A stretch of DNA of 64,000 bases from CATQHP01 sp965214915 (GTDB taxonomy: Bacteria; Acidobacteriota; Terriglobia; Bryobacterales; UBA6623). Shown here in pieces: positions 16,844 to 24,256 of the stretch. A program made the position numbers and the translations under genes. The stretch spans positions 372,001 through 436,000 of the forward strand of contig CBDCCP010000003.1 of NCBI GenBank assembly GCA_965214915.1, written 5' to 3'. Below the pieces are notes generated by a model that was given only the letters and a program-made list of their open reading frames with translations, had not been told where the DNA came from and did not search any database. The first letter of the stretch is position 1. Each line of letters starts with the position of its first letter.

Positions 16844-17950
16844 ATGGTGGCGAAACGCGATTACTACGAAGTGCTGGGCGTCGGCCGCGATTGCAGCGCG
16901 CAGGAGCTGAAGAGCGCCTACCGCAAGCTCGCCATGAAGCACCATCCGGACCGCAATCCGGGATCCAAAGACGCTGAGGAAAAATTCAAGGAAGCCTCGG
17001 AGGCTTACAGCGTGTTGAGCGACGCCGAGAAACGCTCCCGCTACGACCGCTTCGGGCACGACGGACTTTCCGGCAGCGGCGGGTTCCAGCCCGGCGATTT
17101 CGCCGACTTGTCGGATGTGTTCGGCGATTTGTTCGGCGACATTTTCGGCGGCGGCGGGCGGTCGCGCAACCGGGCGCGGCGCGGCTCCGACTTGCAGTAC
17201 GAGCTCGAAATCGACTTCGAGGACGCAGTTTTCGGCTTCAGCACCGACATTCAGTTTCCCCGCACGGAGGCTTGCGAGCGCTGCGACGGGTCGGGCGCCG
17301 AACCGGGCTCGCGCCGGTCAACCTGCGGCGCATGCGGCGGTCGCGGCCAGGTTTACTACCAGCAGGGATTCTTTTCGGTCGGGCGGACCTGTTCCGCCTG
17401 CCAAGGGGCGGGGCAGGTCATTCGCCGGCCCTGTAAGAGCTGCAGCGGCGCCGGCTCGAAAAGAAACCAGCGCAAGCTGAAAGTCAATATCCCCCCGGGC
17501 GTGGACGACGGGATGCGCTTGCGGCTGAGCGGCGAGGGAGAGTCCGGCCCGAACGGCGGCCCCAAAGGCGACCTGTACGTTCTGGTCCATGTGCGCGAGC
17601 ACGCCGTCTTTCACCGCGAGAAGTACGACTTGCACTGCCGGGTCCCGGTCAACGTCGCGCAAGCGGCGCTGGGTGCGGAAATCCAGGTTCCTACGCTCGA
17701 AGGCGAGGAGTCGGTCAAAGTCCGGCCGGGCACGGAGTCGGGAGCGCGCTACAAGCTTCGCGGGAAAGGAGTGCCGCACGTCAACAGCGGACGGCGCGGC
17801 GACCTCTACGTCCACGTAACGCTCAGCATGCCGAAGAAGCTCACCCACGAACAGCGCAAGCTGTTCCAGAAACTGGGCGAATCGCTGCCCGCGGAGAACA
17901 CGCCGTCTGACAAAAGCTTTTTCGACAAGCTGCGCGATTATTTCGATTGA
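16844..17950 (+). CDS. dnaJ: chaperone DnaJ
   Basis: A 368-residue type I Hsp40. The J domain spans residues 1-70 with HPD at 34-36 (MKHHPDRNPG). A Gly/Phe region (SGSGGFQPGDFADLSDVFGD) follows, then four zinc-binding repeats (CERCDGSG, CGACGGRG, CSACQGAG, CKSCSGAG) and the substrate-binding C-terminal domains. It is complete; the frame stops at 17950, right beside the decayed prophage edge. Confidence 0.95.
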   Translation: MVAKRDYYEVLGVGRDCSAQELKSAYRKLAMKHHPDRNPGSKDAEEKFKEASEAYSVLSDAEKRSRYDRFGHDGLSGSGGFQPGDFADLSDVFGDLFGDIFGGGGRSRNRARRGSDLQYELEIDFEDAVFGFSTDIQFPRTEACERCDGSGAEPGSRRSTCGACGGRGQVYYQQGFFSVGRTCSACQGAGQVIRRPCKSCSGAGSKRNQRKLKVNIPPGVDDGMRLRLSGEGESGPNGGPKGDLYVLVHVREHAVFHREKYDLHCRVPVNVAQAALGAEIQVPTLEGEESVKVRPGTESGARYKLRGKGVPHVNSGRRGDLYVHVTLSMPKKLTHEQRKLFQKLGESLPAENTPSDKSFFDKLRDYFD

Positions 17951-19003
17951 CCGCTTCGGGGCGCCGCCGATTCTTTCCGCCGGCGGGGGCCGCTGCGTGG
18001 CGAGTGAAGAGTGGGGCCGCTGCGCTTGGGCGGCCTGCGCGCCAAAGGCGGAGACAGTGAAGGGCGCGATGGTTGGAGCGGCTGCGTTCTGCGCCTCGTC
18101 GGAGGCCGGCAGAGCGGCCAGGCCGAAGTCGGCGGTGGGGATGCGGACCGCGGGCAGGGCGGGCGCAAAGTGGACGTTCGGCCCGGGAAACTTCAGGGCG
18201 GCGGACACTTTGCTGCCGAGCGCCCACGGCTTGCCCGCCGCGGCTGAGCCAGTTTCTTTCTCGGCTGCTCCCTCGTCCTCGTCGGAGGCGAGCAGGGCGG
18301 CCAGGCTGCGGCCGGCCGTGCGCCCGCCGAAGTAGCCGGCGGCGGCGCCGACAACGCCGCCGAAGACCGTGCCCAGGCCGGGCACGATGGAGCCGAGCGC
18401 CGCGCCCTTGGTTGCGCCGAGGCCGGAGGTGAGCAGGCCGCCGACCTCGCCCGAGACCTCTTGTGTTTTTTCTGCGGCGCTCAGTTCGTCGTCGGTCAGG
18501 GTGGAGGCGACGCTCGCCACGCCGAGCACGGCGTTGAGGGCGGGGATGCAGCGGCCGCCCCCTTCAGTGCGGTCAAGGCGCCCTTGCTTGCGGCAAAGGG
18601 TCCCTTGGCGCCCTGCAGAACTTTGCCGCCCAAGTTGCTGCCGGCAGCGGCGATGCGGGCGGGCCGGCCATGCGCCGCCGGTAGCGTCGATGCAGGCGAA
18701 CAGCAGGCGGTTGCGGGCGAACACCCCGCGTAGGCTGTTGGTCAGGCTTCGGCTGCCGCCGAACGGGCCGCGGCCGCGCGAACGCGCGACGGGCCTGCCG
18801 TCCGCTCCGTAGAGTTGGATGTCCTTGGCCGGGCCTCGCGGACGCCCGAGGGGTTTGCCGTCGCCTGCGGGAAGCGGCCTGCCTTGGCCGGCGGACAGGT
18901 TTCTCCCAGCCGTTTTGCTCGTGAATTGCCAAAGACGTTTCCCGAGCCGGGAGGAGAGTCTTCCCAGCGACACGATCGTACCGACCGCGTTGATCGTGCC
19001 CAC
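17951..19003 (-). pseudogene. phage tail tape-measure-like remnant
   Basis: The minus strand shows a tape-measure C-terminal signature: LGVASVASTLTDDELSAAE, then LGSIVPGLGTVFGGVVGAA and YFGGRTAGRSLAALLAS, alternating Gly/Ala helices typical of these proteins. A more N-terminal piece (ARIAAAGSNLGGKVLQGAK) lies in another frame near 18590-18690, so at least two frameshifts are present. The open frame runs on into the antisense of dnaJ, showing that the true end was lost. Tape-measure proteins set phage tail length. The product is not expected to be functional. Confidence 0.6.
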
Positions 19004-19032
19004 CGTGCGGTCGTAGCGGGGAGACGGTCGCC

Positions 19033-19410
19033 GTGCCGGAAGGGATCGATGCGGGGTTTGCCTACAATCCGGGGCCCGCGGGCGCGCGGCGGGCGGAGAT
19101 TTCGCGGCTGTTCGCCGAGCGGCTGGCGGACACCGTAGAGGGCAACGCAGCCTATATCTACGAGTGGGACGAGCAGAACCGCGAGAGAAAGCGCAATAAG
19201 CACGGTGTGGACTTCGCCGCGATGCTTTATTTCGATTGGGAAGCGGCGCCGGAACCGAAAAAATGGTGGGAGGCGAAAGCCGGAGAGTGGCGCTGGGAGA
19301 CCGAAGGCTACATCAGCGACACACTGCACCGCGTGGCCTATACCGAGCGCGACGGGCGGATGCGCATCATCACGCTGTTCCCCCTGGACGACGAGAACGA
19401 GCTACACTGA
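19033..19410 (+). CDS. BrnT-like toxin joined to a Mu gpF C-terminal scrap
   Basis: The C-terminal 80 residues fit the BrnT ribonuclease-toxin family: YEWDEQNRERKRNKHGVDF at the start and HRVAYTERDGRMRIITLF at the end. The first 30 residues (VPEGIDAGFAYNPGPAGARR) instead match the tail of Mu F-like head-morphogenesis proteins, so a deletion seems to have fused the two. No start codon other than GTG 19033 precedes the toxin part. The stop overlaps the next small gene (TGATG), giving a toxin-antitoxin-like arrangement. Activity is untested by sequence alone. Confidence 0.6.
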   Translation: MPEGIDAGFAYNPGPAGARRAEISRLFAERLADTVEGNAAYIYEWDEQNRERKRNKHGVDFAAMLYFDWEAAPEPKKWWEAKAGEWRWETEGYISDTLHRVAYTERDGRMRIITLFPLDDENELH

Positions 19411-19610
19411 TGGCGATGGGTATGCGGCCGGGAGACAAACTGACGCCCGAGCAACTGGACAGGCTTAAGGCCCGCGTCGCCGGCGACCCCGACGCGCTGA
19501 AATCCCTGGAAGTGCGCGAAGACCCCTCAATTCCCTCTGTGCCCTGGGAAGAGGCAGCTAAAGAGCTACCGTTTTTGCGGGCTGTAGCGGCGCGGCGCAA
19601 AAGCGCGTAG
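19410..19610 (+). CDS. small protein, candidate antitoxin to the BrnT-like gene
   Basis: A 66-residue charged protein (MAMGMRPGDKLTPEQLDRLK, ending PFLRAVAARRKSA). Its ATG overlaps the BrnT-like stop by one base, so the two are co-translated, which is where BrnA antitoxins sit. It does not show the BrnA ribbon-helix-helix pattern clearly, so antitoxin function rests on position. There is no signal peptide or membrane helix. Confidence 0.5.
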   Translation: MAMGMRPGDKLTPEQLDRLKARVAGDPDALKSLEVREDPSIPSVPWEEAAKELPFLRAVAARRKSA

Positions 19611-19645
19611 AGCGGGTCGGCCGCTGCACCCGCTGCCGTTTTTCT

Positions 19646-19680
19646 TCCACTTTCCACTTTCCACTAGCCACTATCCACTG
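19646..19680. repeat. five tandem heptamers (TCCACTT/TCCACTA)
   Basis: TCCACTT, TCCACTT, TCCACTA, GCCACTA and TCCACTG stand in perfect 7-base register between the antitoxin-like gene and the gp41-like gene. The reverse complement is a rotation of the GTGGATA heptamers at 9933-9953. Confidence 0.7.
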
Positions 19681-19708
19681 TACGCGGGCGCCGGTACGGC
19701 AAAGCAGT

Positions 19709-20047
19709 TCAACTGTCATGCTGTCGCAAACCATGTGGCCAATCGTTGCAATTCAAGTGGCCGCGTACACTCAGCCGGGCGTAGTCCCGCGCGCCGAGGC
19801 GGCGCGCTTCGTCGGGACTCAACTCCAGCAGATGCGACAACAGCGCAATGGAGCGCCCCATTGCGGTCTTCTCGCGCTGGATCGTCTCGAAGTCGAGCGC
19901 CGTCGGTTCGCGCAACTCGATCTCGCTGCGCGGCCCGGATGTGGAATCGCTGGCAGACAAGAGGCTGTAGCGAACGGGGAAAGCCGCCCGCTCGGCCTGG
20001 ACCGCGCGGGTATTGTCGTCGCGTGGCAAATCTTCGTATCTCGCCAT
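19709..20047 (-). CDS. Mu gp41-like phage tail assembly protein
   Basis: This 112-residue protein carries the family core SEIELREPTALDFETIQREK followed by an Ala/Leu-rich helix (LLSHLLELSPDEARRLGARD). These proteins act as tail assembly chaperones encoded just before the tape-measure gene. I start it at ATG 20047 (MARYEDLPRDDN); the longer open frame to 20122 adds unrelated residues. On the minus strand it lies between gp37-like and tape-measure remnants, which is the Mu order with sheath and tube genes missing. Confidence 0.65.
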   Translation of the reverse strand: MARYEDLPRDDNTRAVQAERAAFPVRYSLLSASDSTSGPRSEIELREPTALDFETIQREKTAMGRSIALLSHLLELSPDEARRLGARDYARLSVRGHLNCNDWPHGLRQHDS

Positions 20048-20140
20048 CGTGTCTCCTGAGCGAATAGGCAAGCGCCGCGCCTCCCTTGCCGCTCCAGGCA
20101 GCGGTTGTTTCGACTCGCGCATCGGAACTCGCGACGGTTT

Positions 20141-20659
20141 TCAGGTCAACTCCTCGTAGGCCGCAGGCTCGCCGGAAGGCGACGCGTACAACTCGGAAGG
20201 CAGCGGCGGGCATTCGCCTTCGACAGCCGCGCCCAGGCGCAGGCGCTGCTTCCAGCTCAGCGACCAGAGCGCCGCGCCGCGCTCGTCGATCTCCACCGAG
20301 TAGAGGTTGTCGGCGCGAAGTTGCTCCGGCGCGCCGATGCCGTCCAAGCCCCAGCGCGCGCGGGGAATGTGGACCAGCAGGGCATCCGCCAGATTGCGCG
20401 CGGCCTTGCCCCGCGGCAGCCCCGGCGCATCGCTCGTCACGACGTAAAGCGCCAACTCCAGATCGGCGTAAACCTGCATGTCCGCGGCGGCGACGAGCGT
20501 CCGCGGCGCGCCCAGGCAGACAGCGTAAACCGCCGGCGCGGGCGCCGCGATGCGGCGCAATTCGGCGGCGTCGAAACGCCCGTCGTGCGGCGCGCAGACC
20601 GCCAGCTCGGGCAGCAGCGCGGACAGGTCGGCACAGATGGCGGCAAGCAGTTCGTTCAT
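20141..20659 (-). CDS. Mu gp37-like (DUF1834) tail protein
   Basis: A 172-residue protein with the gp37 pattern: an N-terminal NELLAAICADLSALLPEL helix, VYAVCLGAPRTLVAAADM, and a late RGAALWSLSWKQRLRLG beta element. It is a structural or assembly tail protein of Mu-like phages. A start at ATG 20659 or 20665 is possible. It lies 132 bases from the repressor stop on the same strand. Confidence 0.65.
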   Translation of the reverse strand: MNELLAAICADLSALLPELAVCAPHDGRFDAAELRRIAAPAPAVYAVCLGAPRTLVAAADMQVYADLELALYVVTSDAPGLPRGKAARNLADALLVHIPRARWGLDGIGAPEQLRADNLYSVEIDERGAALWSLSWKQRLRLGAAVEGECPPLPSELYASPSGEPAAYEELT

Positions 20660-20790
20660 AAACAAGGGTTCGTGGAGAACAACGGCGCTCTCCGCTAGCC
20701 ACTGTTCTGACAGCCGGCCGCTCCTGTCGCCAAGTCCGAAGCTTTTCAGTAGGCGCGCCGAGGCGCGAGTCCCTACTCCTTGTTATCTAC

Positions 20791-21621
20791 TTACAGTGTC
20801 CTGGCCATCCACTTGACCTCGCCGACGACCGCGGCGTCGGGGGGCCACGGCGCGGGCGGCCAGGAGGGGTGGTCGCTGACCATCAGCCAGCCGCCGGCGT
20901 CCTTGACCGCCCGCTTGACGACCAGACCGCCGTCCGCGCGAACCACGTAGATATGTCCGTCGAGCCGCCGCCGCCGCCGGTGATCCACCAGGATCGAGCA
21001 GTTCTCCGGCAAGGTCGGCTCCATCGATTCGCCCATCACCTCGATCACGCTGCACTGGGCCGGGTCGAGCGCGTGACGCTCCAGCCAAGCCCGCCGAAAG
21101 CCCACGTAGCCCGTTACCGTCTCGTCTATCTCCGCCGCTCCGCCGCCCGCGGCCGCCGCCAACTCCCGCACCCCGACGAGCCGCGTCTCCGGAAATTCTG
21201 CGGCTTCGTCCCGCATTCCCGGTTGCGCCTGCGCCGCGGCGTCCGCGAGCTCGCCGGCTGCCGGCGGAGAAGACGGCGGCAAGCGAGAAAGAATCTCGTG
21301 CAGCAATGCTTCGGCTTTTCCGGCCTGTGCAGCAGGATTGTCGGCCGCGGCGGCGCCCTGCGGCGGACCGATGTAGATCTCCAGGCCGAGAGCGGAAGCC
21401 GCCGCCTCGATCGTCGAGCTCAAAGCCGCGCGCCCGTCCAGCAGTCCGCGAACCCTGCCCAGCGGAATTGCGGTCCGCGCGGCAAACGGCCGCAATCCCT
21501 CTGTCGCCACGCGCCGCCGCACCTCTTCCCGCAGCCGCTCGATTCCCTGTCTTGCTGGCCTGCGCAGCGGTGTTTCCGGCCTGCGCAGCAGTTTTTCCGG
21601 TCCGTGCAACGGCTGTGTCAT
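20791..21621 (-). CDS. prophage repressor with S24 (LexA-like) domain
   Basis: This 276-residue CI-like regulator keeps the prophage silent and would self-cleave after DNA damage. An N-terminal DNA-binding region (REEVRRRVATEGLRPFAART and on) is joined by an Ala/Pro linker to an S24 peptidase domain with Ser199 in VMGESMEPTL and Lys236 in GGLVVKRAV. ATG 21621 is chosen; codons 6-22 coincide with a DNA repeat shared with muA and muB but in another frame. It diverges from the ner-like gene. An inverted repeat overlaps its start codon, consistent with autoregulation. Confidence 0.8.
   Translation of the reverse strand: MTQPLHGPEKLLRRPETPLRRPARQGIERLREEVRRRVATEGLRPFAARTAIPLGRVRGLLDGRAALSSTIEAAASALGLEIYIGPPQGAAAADNPAAQAGKAEALLHEILSRLPPSSPPAAGELADAAAQAQPGMRDEAAEFPETRLVGVRELAAAAGGGAAEIDETVTGYVGFRRAWLERHALDPAQCSVIEVMGESMEPTLPENCSILVDHRRRRRLDGHIYVVRADGGLVVKRAVKDAGGWLMVSDHPSWPPAPWPPDAAVVGEVKWMARTL
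21557..21601. repeat. two units of the 21-base prophage repeat inside repressor 5' end
   Basis: On the minus strand two units of AACTGCTGCGCAGGCCGGAA type occur, read as LLRRPE in the repressor. The same DNA is read as TAAQAGK in muA (22056-22098) and muB (24256-24318). A further copy with one mismatch in its core lies at 21314-21338. Confidence 0.75.
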
Positions 21622-21630
21622 CACTGACAC
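21615..21630. promoter_or_regulatory. inverted repeat over repressor start (candidate operator)
   Basis: GTGTCA and TGACAC flank a 4-base spacer and include the repressor ATG. A minus-strand TATAAT (21632-21637) lies directly upstream, so binding here would block repressor transcription. Confidence 0.55.
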
Positions 21631-21772
21631 GATTATAGCGGGTAACGGATAACAAAGAGCCGCGGGCCGCGGCTCTTTTCGACCCGCAGCTCGCAATTGG
21701 CGCTTGGCAAAGCGCTTACTGAAGCGCTTCGGTCTTGGCGGACGCGCGCGCCGCCGTCAAGCTTTCTGTGTT

Positions 21773-21801
21773 GCTAATAACATGATCGTGTTATGATTAG
21801 C
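21773..21801. promoter_or_regulatory. dyad over ner-like gene start (candidate operator)
   Basis: The arms GCTAATAACA and TGTTATGATTAGC are nearly symmetric around a central GATC and cover the ATG at 21793. Its position fits control of the early plus-strand operon by the repressor or the Ner-like protein. Confidence 0.5.
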
Positions 21802-22056
21802 ACGGAAAGATGTCTGATCGCACTTTGCAAAATCTTCGCCCGGCACAAGCAGCGCAGCCTCTCCACGATTTCTCGTTTGGCTACCGGCAGCGGCGAAACC
21901 ATTGCGCGCCTGGAGCGCGGCGGCGCCATCACCACGCGGCGCGCCGACCGCGCCGTGCGCTATCTTGCCGAACGCTGGCCGGCGGACCTGGACTGGCCTG
22001 CCGATATCCCGCGCCCGCAGCCGCGCCTAAAGAAAACCGCGGAGAAGACGGCGTGA
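21793..22056 (+). CDS. Ner-like helix-turn-helix regulator
   Basis: An 87-residue protein with a helix-turn-helix in its first 60 residues (STISRLATGSGETIARLERG, then TTRRADRAVRYLAERWPAD) and a Pro/Lys-rich tail. In Mu the short gene between the repressor and transposase encodes Ner, which turns down early transcription; position and fold agree, but the sequence is not close enough to be certain. It overlaps muA as GTGA, so the two are translationally coupled. Confidence 0.65.
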   Translation: MISTERCLIALCKIFARHKQRSLSTISRLATGSGETIARLERGGAITTRRADRAVRYLAERWPADLDWPADIPRPQPRLKKTAEKTA

Positions 22057-24035
22057 CTGCTGCGCAGGCCGAAAACACTGCTGCGCAGGCCGGCAAGACG
22101 GAACGCGTCTTCACTGCCCATGAAATCGCCGCCGCGCTGCAAATCAGCAGGCAGGCCGTGCAGCAACGCGCCGCGCGCCGGCGTTGGCCCTACGCGCAGA
22201 GCGGCGGCGAGCGCCGCCTTTACCGTTTCGCCGACCTTCCCGCCGATGTCCGTCAAGCGCTCTCTCGGTCCGACTCCGCCGCCGCGAAGCGACCTGAGAC
22301 CGGCTTCCCGCAAGCCGCGGTTCGTTTTGCCTACGACCGGGAATCGTTGTGGAGCCACTACGCGCGCCGGCCCGCCAAGGCCAAGGCCGAAGCGCAGCGC
22401 CGCCACGCGCTGCTGCTGCGGGCGGAGGCGCTCATGGAAGCCGGACGGCCGTTGATCCAGGCGTTGCGCGCCGTTGCCGAGTCCGACGGGAAAACGAGTT
22501 GGCAGACGCTGCGCCGCTGGCGCGGCGCCGCGCGCCGCTACGACCGCGCCGACTGGCTGCCCGCGCTGCTGCCCAACTATCGCGGCCGCGCCAAAACCCC
22601 GATCGACCCGCGCGTCTGGGACTACATCCGCGCCGACTATTTGCGGCCCGAGCAGCCCACCCTCGCAGCCTGCTACGACCGCCTGCTCGAAGCCGCTCGC
22701 GAGCGCGGCTGGACCGTGCCCGCCCGGCGCACCGTCGCGCGCCGCATCCACGACCTTCCCGTCGAAGAGCGCGTGCTGCTGCGCGAGGGCGAACACGCTC
22801 TGCTGCGGCTCTATCCTGCGCAGCAGCGCAGCGTGCGCGATCTGCGCGCGGGCGAGTGGATCTGCGGAGACGGCTACCGCCACAACGTGTTCGTGCGCGG
22901 CGCGGACGGCCGCATCTTCCGGCCCGTGACCTGGGTTTGGGCCGATGTTTACTCCCGCCGCATCCTGGCTTGGCGGACGGGGGAAACCGAGCACGGCGGG
23001 TTGGTGCGGCTGGCCCTCGGCGATCTGATCGACCGTTACGGCATCCCCGCCGCCGCGGTCGTCGACAACAGCCGCGCCGTCGCCGGCAAATGGCTGACCG
23101 GCGGCGCGCCGACGCGCTACCGCTGGCGGCCGCGCGAGGACGACCCGCTCGGCCTGTTGCCCGCGCTGGGCATCGATATCCATTGGACCAGCGTCCAGGC
23201 GGGCCGCGGCTGGGGTCAGGCCAAGCCGGTCGAGCGCGCCTTCGGCATCGGCGGCTTGGGCGAGGCGGTGGACCGGCATCCGCTGCTGGCCGGCGCCTAT
23301 GCCGGCGCCTCCACGGCCGCCAAGCCGGCGAATTACGATCCACGCAACGCCGTCGACGCTGCGGCTTTCGGCCGCGCCCTGGAGGAAGGCATCCGCGTCT
23401 GGAACGCGCGTCCCGGCCGCCGCACCGAAATCTGCGCCGGCAGGCTCAGCTTCGACCAAGCCTGGCAGGAATCGTATCGCGCTTCCTGCGTCCGCCGCCC
23501 GACTGCCGAGCAGATGCGCATGTGCCTGCTGGCGGCCGAGGGCGCGCGGGTCGGCCGCGACGGGACGGTGACGCTTGCCGCCGGCCGCGCCGCCGCCGGC
23601 GAAAAAAACCGCTACGGCGCCGACGCCCTGTTGCAGGTCGTTGGCCGTCGCGTTGTCGCGCGTTACGACCCAGCGCGGCTGCACGACGCAGTCCACGTTT
23701 ATACCCTCGACGGCCGCTATCTGTGCGCCGCCGAGTGCATCCAGGCCGCCGGCTTCGGCGACAGCGCGGCCGGCCGCGCTGTCGCCCGCGTCCGACGACG
23801 CAAGCTGCGCGCCGCGAAAGAAATTGCCCGCGCCGAGCAACGCATAACGGCGGCTGCGGCTGCGGCGATGCTGCCCTCCGGCGTCGGCCGCCCGCCGCCG
23901 CCGGAGGAAACGGTCGTAGAGTTCCCCGGCTCGGCGCCTGCTCCGCAGGTGGCCGGGGAGAGGGAAGAAGACCTGACGCTCTGGGCGGACGACCTGATCC
24001 TGGCGCTGGCGGCGGAACAGGGAGGCGCGAAATGA
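22053..24035 (+). CDS. MuA-like DDE transposase
   Basis: This 660-residue transposase would cut and join prophage ends for integration and replicative transposition. The N-terminal winged-helix domain is FTAHEIAAALQISRQAVQQR. The catalytic core has Asp273 (ICGDGYRHN), Asp338 (AAVVDNSRAVAG) and Glu394 (KPVERAFGIGG), almost the same numbering as MuA D269, D336 and E392. A C-terminal basic region would contact MuB and the phage ends. The start is GTG 22053 in the GTGA overlap with the ner-like gene; the first codons are two units of a 21-base repeat. The reading frame is intact. Confidence 0.92.
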   Translation: MTAAQAENTAAQAGKTERVFTAHEIAAALQISRQAVQQRAARRRWPYAQSGGERRLYRFADLPADVRQALSRSDSAAAKRPETGFPQAAVRFAYDRESLWSHYARRPAKAKAEAQRRHALLLRAEALMEAGRPLIQALRAVAESDGKTSWQTLRRWRGAARRYDRADWLPALLPNYRGRAKTPIDPRVWDYIRADYLRPEQPTLAACYDRLLEAARERGWTVPARRTVARRIHDLPVEERVLLREGEHALLRLYPAQQRSVRDLRAGEWICGDGYRHNVFVRGADGRIFRPVTWVWADVYSRRILAWRTGETEHGGLVRLALGDLIDRYGIPAAAVVDNSRAVAGKWLTGGAPTRYRWRPREDDPLGLLPALGIDIHWTSVQAGRGWGQAKPVERAFGIGGLGEAVDRHPLLAGAYAGASTAAKPANYDPRNAVDAAAFGRALEEGIRVWNARPGRRTEICAGRLSFDQAWQESYRASCVRRPTAEQMRMCLLAAEGARVGRDGTVTLAAGRAAAGEKNRYGADALLQVVGRRVVARYDPARLHDAVHVYTLDGRYLCAAECIQAAGFGDSAAGRAVARVRRRKLRAAKEIARAEQRITAAAAAAMLPSGVGRPPPPEETVVEFPGSAPAPQVAGEREEDLTLWADDLILALAAEQGGAK

Positions 24036-24088
24036 AGTTGCGCGCCGCGGGCGGCAAGCCCGCGGACGGCATGTAAGGAGTGGAAACG

Positions 24089-24256
24089 ATGAGCTGGAGA
24101 TGGCTGATCGCCGGATTGATCGCCGGCTACATATGGGGATTCGGGGCGCGGGCGGACCGCGCCCGCGAGGAAGGGCGCGAGGACGGCGTCCGTGCTGCCT
24201 GGGAGGCGTGCGAATCGTGGGCTGCCGGCCGGCCCGCGCGGGATGTGCGCCCATGA
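24089..24256 (+). CDS. small membrane-anchored protein between muA and muB
   Basis: A 55-residue protein with one N-terminal helix (WRWLIAGLIAGYIWGFGA) and a charged, cytoplasmic tail (DRAREEGREDGVRAAWEACE). A good ribosome site (AAGGAG) lies 9 bases before ATG 24089, and the stop overlaps the muB ATG as ATGA, so this is very likely a real, co-translated gene. I know no named Mu counterpart at this position. Its function is unknown. Confidence 0.6.
   Translation: MSWRWLIAGLIAGYIWGFGARADRAREEGREDGVRAAWEACESWAAGRPARDVRP

Noticed and set aside
17318..19003. 561-residue minus-strand frame taken as one gene
   Set aside because: Its C-terminal third is antisense to dnaJ; only the part right of 17951 shows tape-measure features, and that part is frameshifted.
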